Below are positions 37,488-50,192 of a stretch of 64,000 nucleotides of DNA, piece after piece. The position numbers were made by a program, and so were the translations under genes. This DNA is from Podospora pseudoanserina (taxonomy: Eukaryota > Ascomycota > Sordariomycetes > Sordariales > Podosporaceae), in assembly GCF_035222485.1 (NCBI RefSeq), contig NC_085921.1:3534001-3598000 (forward strand), written 5' to 3'. A model generated the notes under the pieces. It worked only from the letters and a program-made list of their open reading frames with translations, had not been told where the DNA came from and did not search any database. The first letter of the stretch is position 1. Each line of letters begins with the position of its first letter.

Positions 37488-39680
37488 TCAAGTGGCATTC
37501 CAGGCATAATGCCCAACCCCGCCGTAAACACCTCCGGGGGCCCCGGAAGAATGAGAGCCTGGGGGTGGAGGGGGGTGAGTGTGTTGCTGTTGCTGGTGGC
37601 CGTGCTGATGCGACTCGGGCTTCACGCTCGGAAACGCGTAGGGCCTGTCGGAACTACCATTGTTGTATGAGACGCTTGATGCTGAAGGTTCGCCCGCCGT
37701 GGTGGTCCAGCTCTGCGAAGAGGGGAAATAGTCTCTGGGCGGCGGTGCGTTGGGAGCTGTGGCCGACGAAGGCGCTGAAGTGTTGTTCTCTTGCGAGGGC
37801 GCTCCGTATTGAGAAGGTCCACCCTGAGCACTTGATGGGTGCTGTGACTGTGGGCTCATGTCGTTCGCCGCGTAGGCTGATTGAGGGGGGCCGTAACGGT
37901 ACTCTCCTGGGGCTGTGTCGTTTGAAATGGACGAGGCTACCGACTGGTGGCTCGCATGACGCGGCGACTTTGATGGCCGGGGGTTGCTGTCGACATATCG
38001 GGGCACGTTGAGAGAGTTATCGGCGGTCGTCGACAGGGACAAGTGTGGTGGCGCGGAGGTTGCTTGCACGTAGGTAGCGAACTGAGTTCGGATCGGCGGT
38101 GGCTGTTGATCTTGCGAGACAAGGGAGAGCTGAACGGATGGCATCGATGTCTGCTGGATGGGTATCTCCTGAGGCTCAGCTGTGTAGCTAGGCGCGCCAG
38201 AAAGCGGCAGCTTCGGGTAGGGCTCGGATGGCATTGTCGCGGTAGGGTATGTCGCTGAACCTGGGTTGTGTGGCATCGACACCTGGCTCGAAGGATTCCA
38301 TGTGGTGGGATAAGAGCTAGTTTGACTTGTCAGCAAGTTTCATTGTAAACAGATATGGAGAAGGGACCGGGACGTACTTTGACCGCATCTGCATCGGGCT
38401 CTGCGACATTTGCTTCGGAGCAGTGAAGGTAAAGGCTCCCCTGGGAACGTGTCCGTCCAAGCTCGAGATGCGAGGTCTGGCATCGTGTGGCGGCTTGTTG
38501 AGAACAACCGCCTGGGCGACGATTCCCTGGCCAGTCTCAACAAGAGTCTGGCCCCGCGAGCCGGCACTAGATCCCAACAAAGGAATCTCCTTTCTGGCCT
38601 GGAAGTTGCGCGGACTTCTGCCTCTCACCACAATGGGTGCCGTTGTCAGCTCCGAGAGGACGAGCTTTTGTCCATTTGCCAAAGTTCCGTGAAGCTTGAG
38701 GTGCAACACGAAATGCTGTTGCAGCTCCTTCCGTCGGCCGTTGTTCGCCGTGGCTCTGGTAACCTGGTTAGTGACTCATTCCCATGTTTATAACAGTGTT
38801 GCTGCTCCCCAACTCACATTCTGAACTGGAGACGGCGCCATCCGATCGGGTAGATAGCGTAGTGTTCGCCACTTGTGTCATCCTCGTCCTCCGCCCATGG
38901 AATCAAGGGAAGATTGGGCGGCTCCTGGTCTGGGGCCTGGTTTACCTCAGGCGAGTTTGGTGGCGGTGTCTTCCATGGGATCACGATCAACCGGACTGGG
39001 TGTCCATCGACAGACTCGATGGCGGAAATGCTGACTTCCATATTCTTGATCTGGCTGGTCTCGCCAGACTCCAGAAGCACCGACAATGGGACTTGTGGGA
39101 AGCAAAGGCTGCCGCTGATCTGGAACAAGTTGCGCCGATAGCACGTCAACTCGGCGTTCAACACGTTGCCGTCACCCGCAGCCGAGGGAAACTCGGACAG
39201 GAAGAACATGCCGTGGAGCTGGGCGTCAATCTCCATTTCGTGCATCCGTCCCTTCGCGTCGACGATGGTGTGCTTGTCCCCCACTTTCTTGAACGACAAA
39301 AGTTTCTGGTCGTGGTTGGAGGGCTTGTAGTCCTCCCGCAGGTCCTGGACCATCTCGGTATAGGGTGCCTGGTCAACCTGGGAGTATGGCCTTTTGAGGC
39401 TGTTGATGCTGGGGATGTTCATCAGAGATGGGTGCGGGTACCGGTCGTATCCGTCGCCCTCCTCCTGGCCGGGCCGGGGGTGGTGATATTGCGGGTAGTC
39501 CATGGTGTGTTGGCGACTTCTAGGACGCACGAGATGCGATGGTGCTGGTGGCGGTACGGATGGATCTTGAGGATTGAATCTGCCCGTCATCTGAACGGGA
39601 TTTCCATAGTTGGACCAGAGGCTACCGTGTTGAGTCTCAGCCCTCAGCTCTGCCATCGTGTATGTCGCCGTGGCTGACAT
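37488..39680 (-). CDS. vib-1: NDT80/PhoG-domain (p53-like) transcription factor VIB-1/XprG
   Basis: Three exons on the minus strand: 39680-38818, 38755-38378 and 38316-37488, giving 689 residues. The NDT80/PhoG DNA-binding domain covers roughly residues 122-350, with SFKKVGDKHTIVDAKGRMHE, AQLHGMFFLSEFP, ELTCYRRNLFQISGSL, LIVIPWKTPP, YPIGWRRLQFR, ATANNGRRKELQQHFVL and GRSPRNFQARKEIPLLGSS. Exon 1 joins at the second of two AG acceptors (see findings). VIB-1 in Neurospora is needed for heterokaryon-incompatibility cell death and for extracellular protease and cellulase expression; XprG is the Aspergillus counterpart. The C-terminal half is disordered, rich in Ser, Pro and Gln, and ends in a His/Gly-rich segment. 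The long upstream region suggests complex regulation. Confidence 0.93.
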
Positions 39681-42600
39681 GGGAACCTGCCTGTTCCCCT
39701 AGAGCAGCCCAGAGTTCTCCGCAGCAGCTCCCACCCAGATTACCAAACAGACAAAGAGAAGAACAACACCTGCCTCGTAGAGTCAAGTCCCGCTTCACAG
39801 GTCCTTCTTGCAATGATGCCGATGGGGATGTCGGTGGATGATCAACAACAAAGTGGTGGTAAAGGATAGGATGACAGCCTACAGCAAGGTTGCAGGGCAG
39901 CGTGTATGTATATGTATGTACGAGCCAATACGGCCAGGAGGTGGAGGGGAACCGTTTTATGAGAACAAGAGGCTTCGGCAATGCCCCGGGGGCGACAAGG
40001 GACAGAGGCGAGGCCAAGCATACCCTGGCGCCTTCAAGCATGGGATGGTAGGGAGAACTGTTTAACAACGCTTGCAGGGCCCGTCGCGCGAAAAGGTGCT
40101 CCAACCATACAGGGAAGGAGGGTGAGGAACGGGGCGATCTGGCAGGCAAGCCCGAATTCCCCTGCTAGTCGAGATGGGGCAAGATACCGTCCCAGAAGCT
40201 CAAGGACAGGCTCTGCTATTTTACCACGCCCTCCTTGAAGCCTCTGATATGCCTTCTAGCTGCTTGAGGTGTAGCTTGCTATACATGCGATGGAATAGCA
40301 GAGAAAACAGAGCATACATCCGATTCCCTTAATCTTGCCCACCTGCCCAAACAGGAGGCCGTCAACAGGTCCGCACAAGCAACTTCACGCGGTCTTTGCT
40401 GTGTCCACCAGCGGTCCCCACTTGGGTTTGAAGGAGGGGTGGAGGTACGGGGCCGGTAGGAGGAGGAGGGCAAGTGAGTGATCAGAGAGGTATGAGGACC
40501 TTGAGGTGCATCATTCTGCTTAGGTACTTACTTGATATGCCCCTCCCCCCCCTGTCCTGCACCACCTGTCTGCCGAGCGGGAAGAGAAATACACATATCA
40601 ACAGCCCCCTACCACCCATTGACGCACAACGTTTTTCTCGGAATAACTGTGGACTATCTCTTTCGGGGGATGACCCGCGGGCACAGAACTTGTGGGTGGG
40701 TGTTTGGACGGACGGCGCATGGGGTCTGAATGGATACACGGGGGGGCACATCTGGCCAAGCCAAACGATCAGAGGGGATGGAGGAGCGGACAAGACGGCA
40801 AGCACCCCCTCGGCCCCTCCTCCGTCCAATCCAAGGCCAGGGTAGGAGAGGGCCCCCGGTTGTCGACCTTGTCGGCCGAGCGAACAGGGGCATCTGATTA
40901 GGCCAGGAATCCTCCGAGGGCTCTGGGCGAACAGCTAGCGACCCGCAATTTTCTAGAAGACCGTTGGGTAATAAACGCGCCGGCGAAGGGCCTTTCTGCT
41001 GCTGCTTTTTCAGAAGGGAATGGTCTCTTGTCGAGGAGGGGGGTAAAAAAATCGGTTCACGAGATTGCTCTCGACCGGGGTGGAGAGGGCGAACCAGAGC
41101 GCCCCCCGGTGGACCCCAGTCAGCTCGGCTCGAGATGGAAAACACAATTACACACCCCTGCCCTGTCCTGCCCACCCCCTCCTCCATCCCCTCCTCCCCA
41201 GTTCCCCTCCAGTGCTGGGTGTTGCTGCTGCTGCTCCTTGCTTGCATTCTCGCGCGCTGCCCGTCCGCCGAAAAGAGGGACGACAGATGCAATATCAGGC
41301 CTTTTATACTCTTGGCCACCGTTGTGGACGCCCTTTGACACCTCACAATTGGCAGAGGATTTTAAACGAAATCAGCAGCAACATAAAGAAACCGCCTCGG
41401 ACGCTTGCTGTGGATATCGCATCGCTTTGTCATTTGATCACGACCGCGACGGCCGCGAGGTCCTGAGCAGACGATGGGTGATGGGCAACAATGGGCAGCG
41501 GGAGAGTAAAGTGCCTGGGCCCGCAGTGGACCGAGGCACGTCGAATCTTTTGCAACCGCCTGCATTGCAGTGTCTCTGGCTGGCTGCTGCTGCTCGGGCA
41601 GGAAGGACGCACAAGAAGTGATCAGCGGACGAGGCATGTAGTCGGCGAAGGACTCGACAGCAAGATGGTATATCAGAAAGGAGGTATCACTTCGGGGACT
41701 TGTGTGTGGCGGCGAGATGCAGGTTACGGGTCTTGGGTTTCTTCTCGTCCGCCATCCGGTAGGTGGTTCGGCGACCATGATCAGTGATATAATTTCTTCG
41801 TGATGGCCTCTCTTCTTGTCAGGAGGTGCACTCGAGTCTAGGAGCAGACGACTGGGTAACCCCGGCCATGCCGCATGGCCCGATTTGGTTGTAGTGCAGC
41901 ACAGGGACCATCCGGAAAGCCGCCATAGCAGTAGCAGCAAAATGCGGAGGTGGGAAAACGGCGCCGCTTGACGACATTCCCGAAAGGGAACTTGGTGCCT
42001 GGCACCCGGCTTGGGTGCAAAGGCCACGGCGATAAGTTATGGGAGAGGAGCGGTCATGCGATTTCAAATGCGAGCCGTGGCTAGAACCGCATGGCCGACA
42101 GGAGGCTGGCTGTGATTGGAGCAGGTGGGCGGGATTGGCAACAGCTCAGCAACCTCTCAGTGATGCTCAGAGGCCAGCTCCTTAGTCCTTGCTGTATCGT
42201 GCATATGTGTCGTGACAGGGAGGGCGGCAGACGAGCTCGTCCGCGCTATCTCGATCTCCGTGCGGTGGAACTCGGCCACCACCTACTGCTGCAATATCCA
42301 GCCAGATGGTCGAATGGGGGAGAGTCACTGCTTCCAAGCCACCTGCTGTCCTCGAGCTGGCAGAGAGGCAGCAGCAGAATCTGATCTTGATGGAGGTCGT
42401 CGTAAGGAGGTCGTAAGCTGGTATCCCGAAGCCACATGTGCATCTCCCAGGTGTGGTATTTAATGTATTTTAAATTGCATCGCACGCAGGCTGGGGAATA
42501 GGATGTCGAAAGTGAGTGAGAAGCCCAGTGGTGTTTCTAAAAAAGAAATAGTGGAGGGGTGACAGGTCAAAAAGGTGTGGGTGTGTGGGTGATGCCTTCC

Positions 42601-43234
42601 AATGGTTGATTCGGTGGTTGAACGGGTGCGCCTTCCTCGCTACAATGTTGTCTCACACAGAACAATCTGTATTCAGGCAGTGCCATAATTATACCTACCT
42701 ACCTTTACTACAGCTTCTCAGCTTCCTCTCCTGTCACCGGTGAGTATGTCTACTATGTAGGTATCGACGCGTAGCTGCTTCTCGCCTTTTTGACATGTCA
42801 CTCGCTCACAAACAACAAACAACCCCGATCCCGATCAGTCAAAAGTCTTGTCAACGGTCTTCGGTCCAACGCTAGATGCAAGGTGGGGGGGTTGGAGTTG
42901 CTGTTGGACGGCGCTGGCTTGTCCATCAGGATTTTAACTTTTTTCTCTCTTTTCTCCTCTTGGTCGAGCGGAAGCGGAAGCACCCTGAGGGGCAGAGGGA
43001 CGCCAAAAGGTCGCAGAGCGCACCGAGCGCACCCGGTCATTGCCGTGGCGGTGGCTGTCGGTTGCAACACTGTCGTCGACTCCATGCATTGGCGAACGTT
43101 ACAATCACGATTGCATCGGGGTAAGCCAGGAACCAGCGGCCATTTTCTGAACACGATCTGACCTGCCGAGCTACCAAGTGCGACAGTCTTTTACACGGTT
43201 GCGATACAGATATCTGTCAGTTGCCTTGCTTGAG

Positions 43235-43264
43235 CTTCAGCTTCGGCTTCGGCTTCGGCTTCAG
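43235..43264. repeat. Hexanucleotide repeat CTTCRG, 5 copies
   Basis: Five tandem copies of CTTCGG/CTTCAG, with the variant A in the first and last unit. It lies inside the gene-poor region upstream of vib-1. Confidence 0.9.
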
Positions 43265-45457
43265 TTTTCACCTCATTCGCATGGTTCATCAACAAGGGCT
43301 CTTCGCGCGTGCTGCAGGGGCAATGCCACTCTGATCACATTCTGACCGCTCCACGGGCTAAAACGGCTCGCTTGGTCTTTGTCGGCTGTCTAGCAGCTGT
43401 GCTGATGCTGAGCTAGGAACCGTTGGAAATGTCACGATTCTCGATGACGAGGCCCCTGGTCCTTGACAACAAGAAACAGCAAAACTTGGCTTGTTTCCCT
43501 CAAAGGCTAGGCTGAGTTTGGAGTCGTGCATTTGGCGAGTGCGAGGGGCGTTTTCTATTGTTTCACGCTCCAACAGCCGCTTACATGTTGACATCGGCGT
43601 ACAACCAACAACAACTACGGATACAATCCCCAGAAACCACGGTAATATCCCGATCTTCAAAAGTTCTCGGCCCGCAACCACGGAAGATTCGAGGCTGCCG
43701 TCTCCAAAGTTCTTACAAGCTACCAGATAAGTCCTGTCAATTCTCGGTTGCACATGCTGCTCGGGACTTCGACGGCCCCGAAAGCTGGCTGGTCTGGTCT
43801 GGTATGCGTGTCAATAATAGCTTTCGTACTGCACACTGACCGAGATTGACCCCTATAGTCTCCATCTTACACGGTCGGTTTAAGCCTATATGTGCTGGCT
43901 AATATAGGGCTTGTCAACCACACCAAAAATCCCTGTTCAACTTGGTACGAGCCCGCTGTCGCCCAGCAAGAAACACAAAAATCCAGCGCTCTTATTTCTC
44001 CGTGGACGTACATCACACAGACAATATCTATGCAAGTACGCGAGGTTGTCACGGTTGTACGCCCATTATCACCCTTGTGATGGCTGCTTTGGGGCATTTT
44101 GGCAGGACCGGTGTCTGAACACGGCGCAGCCCCAGGCGGATATCGAGGTGGTGCAACCACGAAACCATCATGTCAATGTCCAGCACTCGGGACTTGGGCA
44201 AGCAATGACACCTGGGGTCGGCACTGCCCTGCAACCATGGCCCGATGTCATCTCTCGGCCTGCCAGTGGCAGCCACCCCGCGTGTGCACACACATACACA
44301 CCACCGACCTCGAGTTGCAACAAGATCGACCAGCCCCTCAACCAATGGTGAGCATGCCGAGCGGGTTCTGGTGAACAAGCAAGATTTCAAGATATCCACG
44401 ATAGGTAGGCCGTTTGTCGGGAACTTTGGTGTATGTTTTATCTATTGTGCTTGGTCTTGCTCAGCAATATCGGTCCCGCCCATTGCCGAACCGCCCAAGT
44501 TTGGCTCTGAGTGCTGCGCATCATCCATCACCATCCCGCCAGCGGCCGGCAACGGAGATGATGACAAGCACGCCGGGAGTCGAACACTGCTTCCGGGAAT
44601 GGAGACAAGCCCAGGGTGAAAAGAGGGGTGGTTTGTCATGCTCCAGGCAGGCACTGAGCAGTTGGTGCTCAGGAATCTGAGCGGCTGGCAAAGGTCCCTC
44701 GACAAGCAGCCAAAGTTCGTGGTGGAGGACCCTAGGCCGTATTCAGCAGCCCGCTCCGACCGGAAACACCTCCACTGCACGAAGATCCTGGACTCCACTT
44801 GTGTACCATTTCTCAATCGAGGAACCACTTCTGCGGCCAATTCCCGTTTCTACGCCGCCGCGGAGGGGGAGCAACGCCTGTCTTGCGGCCTGGCCCGGTT
44901 GTCATCGCTGAATCATCCTGCAGTACGATAATCACACGGCAAGGAGTTGTTCTCATCTGCCGCAGAGCTTGAAAACGCCGCAGCCGACGCTGTGTGGCCC
45001 AAAATGTTGGACTACTACGCAGTACCCGTCGTGGGGCAGCAGTAGGCAGGGCCCCGGGGCCACAGCAAGATGCACGAACATATGCCATTACATGCCATAC
45101 TACAGTACTTGCTACCTATCTCTTCAGCAGCAGATATATTCCGGCCTGATGGGCAGCACTTGGGTTCGCTGATGCTCCAGACGAGAAACGAAAAGTTCTG
45201 TCGGTCTCCCAATCAGTCCAAGGCAAACTCGCCTGGATGCATTTCAGCCAATATCCCGGCAGCTTAGAGCAGGTTATCATTGGGCGGGCGAGATAGCTGT
45301 GTGTGCCGCCCAGCCTTGTCCAACCCTGGATATCTTTTATGATCGCGTATCGCTGAAATCTCTAGCCTATCCGCGCGAAACTGTTCGTCTGTCATCGTTC
45401 GCACCAAGTACCCGGATGTATTTCCTATTCCTTCGACGCTGCTTACAAGCGACGCAG

Positions 45458-45604
45458 ATGGTGCATACACGCACGAATAGTACATCCTCCAAGCTCACGG
45501 TATGGGTCTCTCTTCTGTTCGCATGTGCCGCCGGAATCAGGGCCGCTCCAAGCTTCGACCACTCTTCAACGACCGAGAAGGCAGGAGACTACAAAAAAAA
45601 ATAA
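45458..45604 (+). CDS. Possible 48-residue secreted peptide, unrecognised
   Basis: An ATG at 45458 opens a 48-codon frame ending at TAA (45602-45604). The translation has a signal-peptide shape: a short polar N-terminus with Arg and Lys, a hydrophobic core (LTVWVSLLFACAAG), an AXA-like cleavage context (IRAAPS) and a short polar mature part ending in Lys. No Cys-rich mature domain follows, and I see no GT donor to a further exon. The frame is open upstream too. It could be a small secreted peptide or precursor, or a chance hydrophobic stretch in a region without other genes. Confidence 0.18.
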   Translation: MVHTRTNSTSSKLTVWVSLLFACAAGIRAAPSFDHSSTTEKAGDYKKK

Positions 45605-48600
45605 CTCGGTTCTAAAGGCGGTCGACCACATGGCGTCTACGTTCAGCAGTGTGTGTGCGGATAAGACCGCCCCTCACAAGGGGTGTAGAGTTAAGCCGGG
45701 CCACCCCATATTCCTGGGTCGCTTCTCGACCTGGATCACCAAAGATGGTTCCCTCACAGACCGCTCGGCGAGGATGTCCTGCGGTTTTCTAAGTAAAGAA
45801 ACACTCGATAGTGGCCCGCGTCACGCTTCTTTCTGGCTGCCGTATCGCTGAGGGCTCTGCAGCCCTATCCACAGCACCCAACGTTCAGTTGGATAGCTTG
45901 GGAAACCTTGGGGTTAAGTCGTCGTAGGCGGTTTCAATCTACATGCTACATCTTCATGCTGTCGATCTTGAATTAAGCGGTTTCTCGATCGTCGCAGAGG
46001 AACAACAGAAGCATTCTAGAAACACAGAGTTGGCTTCCTGCCATCTCGTCGATATTAAAACAAAACAGACAGCACACCGTTGCCGGGCTCGAGCACATCA
46101 AGGAACCTCGACCACGGACCCAACGTGATATGCGTCTGTACCCCGCAGTAAGCTCGGGGCGCCCCTCTGTCTGCATAACGCAACAAGACGGCGAGTGAGA
46201 CATATGTTCTCTGATTTCAACCTCATTGCCAAGACCGCTGGCCGGAGGACGACAAAGACAACGACGATGGCACACGCATATCGGATCAAGACCTTCCCAC
46301 AATCCAGACTCTGCGAAGTTCGGCGATACAGAAATGTGCGTGCTGTTCCTTTTGGGGAGCTGAGATGGATGGACGTGAGTTCCATCTCAGCACCATGCAA
46401 AAGTCACGTACGGGATGATACCCTGCCAATCGAATCCGGGGGGCGGGGGCGGCAGGCCATATACACCAAGAGGGGCACCGTTATTGCAAAGCTGGTGATT
46501 TTAGCCTGGAAGGGCCGATTCGGCGGCGCTGCTAATTTCCCAGCCAATGGCGTCTACCAATTCACCAGCTAGGAAAACAAGGTGCGGCTGCGTTGATCGT
46601 GGCGCACTGCTCGATGACATGTCTCCTCCCAAATTCCTCTGATCCGCCAACCCAACTGCTACCACCAACCAGCACGAAGCAGCACGCAGCAGGCACCAGT
46701 CAAGACGCTCATGGCTATCGCCCGCAATGTGTTGCGCCACGCAGCACGCAGCAGCTCACAGCTCGCCTGATTGGCTTCGCCTTCCTGATTCCTGACGCCT
46801 CCAGACCAGGAACCAGTCGTCTGAGACCTTTGGCCGTTTAACGTTATTCTTTGGCGTCATCTGGCCCACCCCCCGAGCCTCGTCCTTCGCTCTCGCTTGT
46901 GGGCCAGAGCGGGTGCTGCTGAGCTTCTCCCCAACCCACTATCTGCGCTATCCAGTAGCTTGTGACAGCTTGTCAAGCTCGTCAGGCCTTGGTCTGCCGT
47001 GATCCCGAAAGCCAACACAAAAACCTCCGCGGGGACCCCTGTTGGTACTTTCTGGGTTGCCTGACCTGGTGCCGGCAGTCCAGTCCTCTTTGGGGAGCTG
47101 CCACCGGCGAGCCTAGGGACCCCAGGTGAACACTCCGGAGCTCTCGATGGCAGTGGAGATGGATGATATGCAGCCAGGGGGAAGAGCAAAAGAGAGCCAC
47201 CGAAAACTAAAGCGCCGACCTGCCTACTGCAGACTGGACTTATGAGTGCTCGCTCTTGTCACGACCGGCGCTGCATTGGCACACGAAAATGTTCATCAAA
47301 AGATGATTATGCGACGGGGTCTTTGAGAGCTGTCAAATCTCAATGTGACTGACAGGGTGCAAGCAAGCCACCTCGTGCTATGCCAGAAAAGGGTTGGAGA
47401 AAAGAAAAATACGCATGGAGAAGCCGGCCAACCGCTTAGCAAACGCTTATTCGCGTTCCACAAAGTCTTCATCTCAAAGTTGACTCTTGACACCCATTTT
47501 TCTTACCGCTCGACAAATCAGCGGGCTTGGGAAGGTCAACATTTAGCATCTGGCCTCGACATCACCACAAACCACCCCTGGTTGACCATCGTCATGGCAC
47601 GATGAAGTTGAGATGAACCCAAACGCTGGTCTTGCGATCCTCCCGCCGTTGGAACGCTGGAACACTGCCATCACAGGGGATGCTCAGACGGTCATCTGGC
47701 TGATGAGATCTTGCGACGCAACCATGGGAAACAAGCCCCAGCAGATGTGCTCCATATGTTTCAATGCGCTCGATCGTGCCAGTGTTTACGCCCAACGTCT
47801 GGATGCTGGGAGGTGTTGAAACAGTTGAAACGTTCGCGGAGACGGTGAAAACAACGGTTCTCAGCGCTACCCTCTGGCGGTGGAATGTGGGAAGGCCCCC
47901 GTTCGCCCGCTTGCTTCCGGAATTGAGCCCAACGGTGCCCCTCCCCGGCCCTGGACGTCCTTTCCCCTTTGTGGAGAGTTGGTGGGCAATAAACCCACGC
48001 CAAGAGGAGATGGCTTTTGTTCCCCTGCGCTGGGCGACGTTGCAGCGCAAGCGATGGGCCAAAACCGTCAAGGCGCGCTCCACTCGCACTGCGTCCTGAT
48101 GTCCAGGAAGGCCTGGTCTCGACAGCGACGAGACCTGGAAGGCATATTGGGCAATGAGACCCTATCAATGCACGTGTGTTAATCTCCGTGACAAGTGTCG
48201 ATAGCCTCATCGCCATCATCTCCTTGTTGCCGGCGTGCTACCGCTATGGTCCAAAACAGCAAAGCGAAGGGGAAACGTCCAAGGAAAAACAGGAAACAGC
48301 TTAAGTGTGTGGCACACCCTCCCCCGCTCGAGCCAGCAAGCCATCCCCCGGAGCAGAACAAGGCCCCCTGGACACGCTTGCGGAATCAAGTACCGAAAAG
48401 ACAACAGCATCCCCTGCGCTTTTGGTTGAGTTACGTTGATGGCCACATTTGGAAGCATCATCAAGCCAGACCTGCCAGGAACAGGTTAAGCACACCAGCA
48501 AAAGGAAAGAGGCGTGAAATCACACGGCCAAACTTGGTTATGTACAGGCCAGGATGTCGAGAAACACGAAAACGAAACAGATGGGCACATGGGGACATTG

Positions 48601-49697
48601 GGCCCCCGATCTCGTCCCAGACTGCCCCAGAGGCGTCTCGACTCCATCCTGGAAGAGACCCATCATCCTGTTCGGGCCGGCAGGCTGTAAGTTCTGGCTC
48701 ACAAACATCAGCAAGATTAGAGAAGGGGAGAACACATGCGTCTGCTGTGCGTCGTGCAGCTGTACAGCTAATCTATTCGGCTGTGGAGAGCAGCAAGCAA
48801 CGTAACTTGCACGGAACCGACATGGTTGTGGTATCATCCGCCTGCTGGTCCTGATTATGACCCCTTCTATTCTTCCGAAAGCCAGGGACAGTGTGTTCGG
48901 GGGTGTGGAATGGGGCAACCAAGCACAAGAGGGAACACGCGAGCGAGATGCATCTGACATCTTGGTCGGTCGGGTTTTCGGCATGGATATTTACATGCCA
49001 GTGACCGACATATGCTCGACTTCCTTACATGGTTGACGGCGACGACGAAGGGAAAACACATGCAAAGTTCGGTATGTATACAGATTAAAACTGCTACCTC
49101 GAAGGAAAGCGGCGAGAGACGACCCGTTGTCATGTTTCCCCAGATGGGTTGTGGAAATTCCTTTTCTGGTCAGTACAGGGACCCGAATAGGGGGCAGTAT
49201 GAAAATGTTTGGAACCGATCCGCCTACAAGGCATCATCGGTCGAACAAGACACCGAACCTGCTCCGCACTCGTATAGGAGGGGGGCGGGGGGGGGCGGGT
49301 TGGGAGAGGTGATGGGAATGCTTGACCAGCAGAAGCAGTGCGTTGACAAAGGGACTTGGGGTGCCTACCTACATGGGCGACTTTCTGTATCGATGCCTTT
49401 CTGGCCACTCCCCATCCTCCACTCTCGCCTCTGGCAGGCAAGGAGAACAGCTATCACTCATTCTTGTAGCTGTGTGACGGACTGACTCAACAGAAACAGA
49501 GTACAGTTGAGAGACAAACAGCAAACCGACAGCGTATGCGACTAGCTGAACCCCCTCCTTTTTTTGGTTTCCCATGCCTTCCCTTCCCGTCTCGACACTT
49601 CCTGCAAAGCTTGCATGTTTAACAGACCGGAACCGACGCTCTCCATATGGCAAAGGGTCCTCCGAGCGTGTAGGGGGCGGCGACGGCAGCAAAGGGG

Positions 49698-49715
49698 CTA
49701 CCTACCTACCTACCT
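49698..49715. repeat. TACC tetranucleotide array
   Basis: Four and a half perfect copies of the CTAC/TACC tetranucleotide. Similar arrays recur at 42694, 51355-51370, 51769-51785 and 51797-51808, and shorter ones in other intergenic regions. Confidence 0.9.
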
Positions 49716-50155
49716 TGATACCGGCAAACACGACTACCACTACTACTCCGGACAAGAAAGTTTATGACCCCAACTCTCGCTGCAACTCGGAATAATTAAC
49801 TATTACTATAACTAAACTCGGGTGGTGGCTAGTCCTTTTCCACGATGCAGATAGGGATCATGGTGCGGTTCTTTTCCCACCGCGAAGGTATCATGGTAGC
49901 AATACGTATTTCTCCCACGTAACAAAAGGGCGAAGAAAGTGGTAGCCGACCCTGAATGACTGACCTACCCGCCGCCGTCGTCGTCGTAGCAGTCTGGTCT
50001 GGCTTATAGCTAGTGTGCTACTACTAGGCCCGCCCAGATCGGTACGACCACCACTGGGGGGGCGTGGTAAAGAAAAAGGGGGGAGTGTGTGTGAAGAGGA
50101 GAGGAATGGGTAGGTAGGAGGGGGGCGATGGAGGGACGGAGGGGGAAAAGGGAAG

Positions 50156-50192
50156 GATGATGATGAGCAGCAGCATGATGATGATGATGATG
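50156..50192. repeat. Trinucleotide ATG/AGC repeat block
   Basis: GATGATGATG followed by AGC units and then six ATG units. The methionine and histidine runs in overlapping open frames come from this repeat and are not genes. Confidence 0.9.

Noticed and set aside
44560-44600. tRNA B-box-like sequence (GTGTTCGACTCCC on the minus strand)
   Set aside because: The flanking bases do not form a T-arm stem, and no acceptor, D or anticodon arm could be fitted.
48195-48854. 219-codon plus-strand frame in the vib-1 upstream region
   Set aside because: Arg/Pro/Ser-rich without a recognisable fold, with overlapping frames of similar length on the other strand and no supporting splice or neighbour context.
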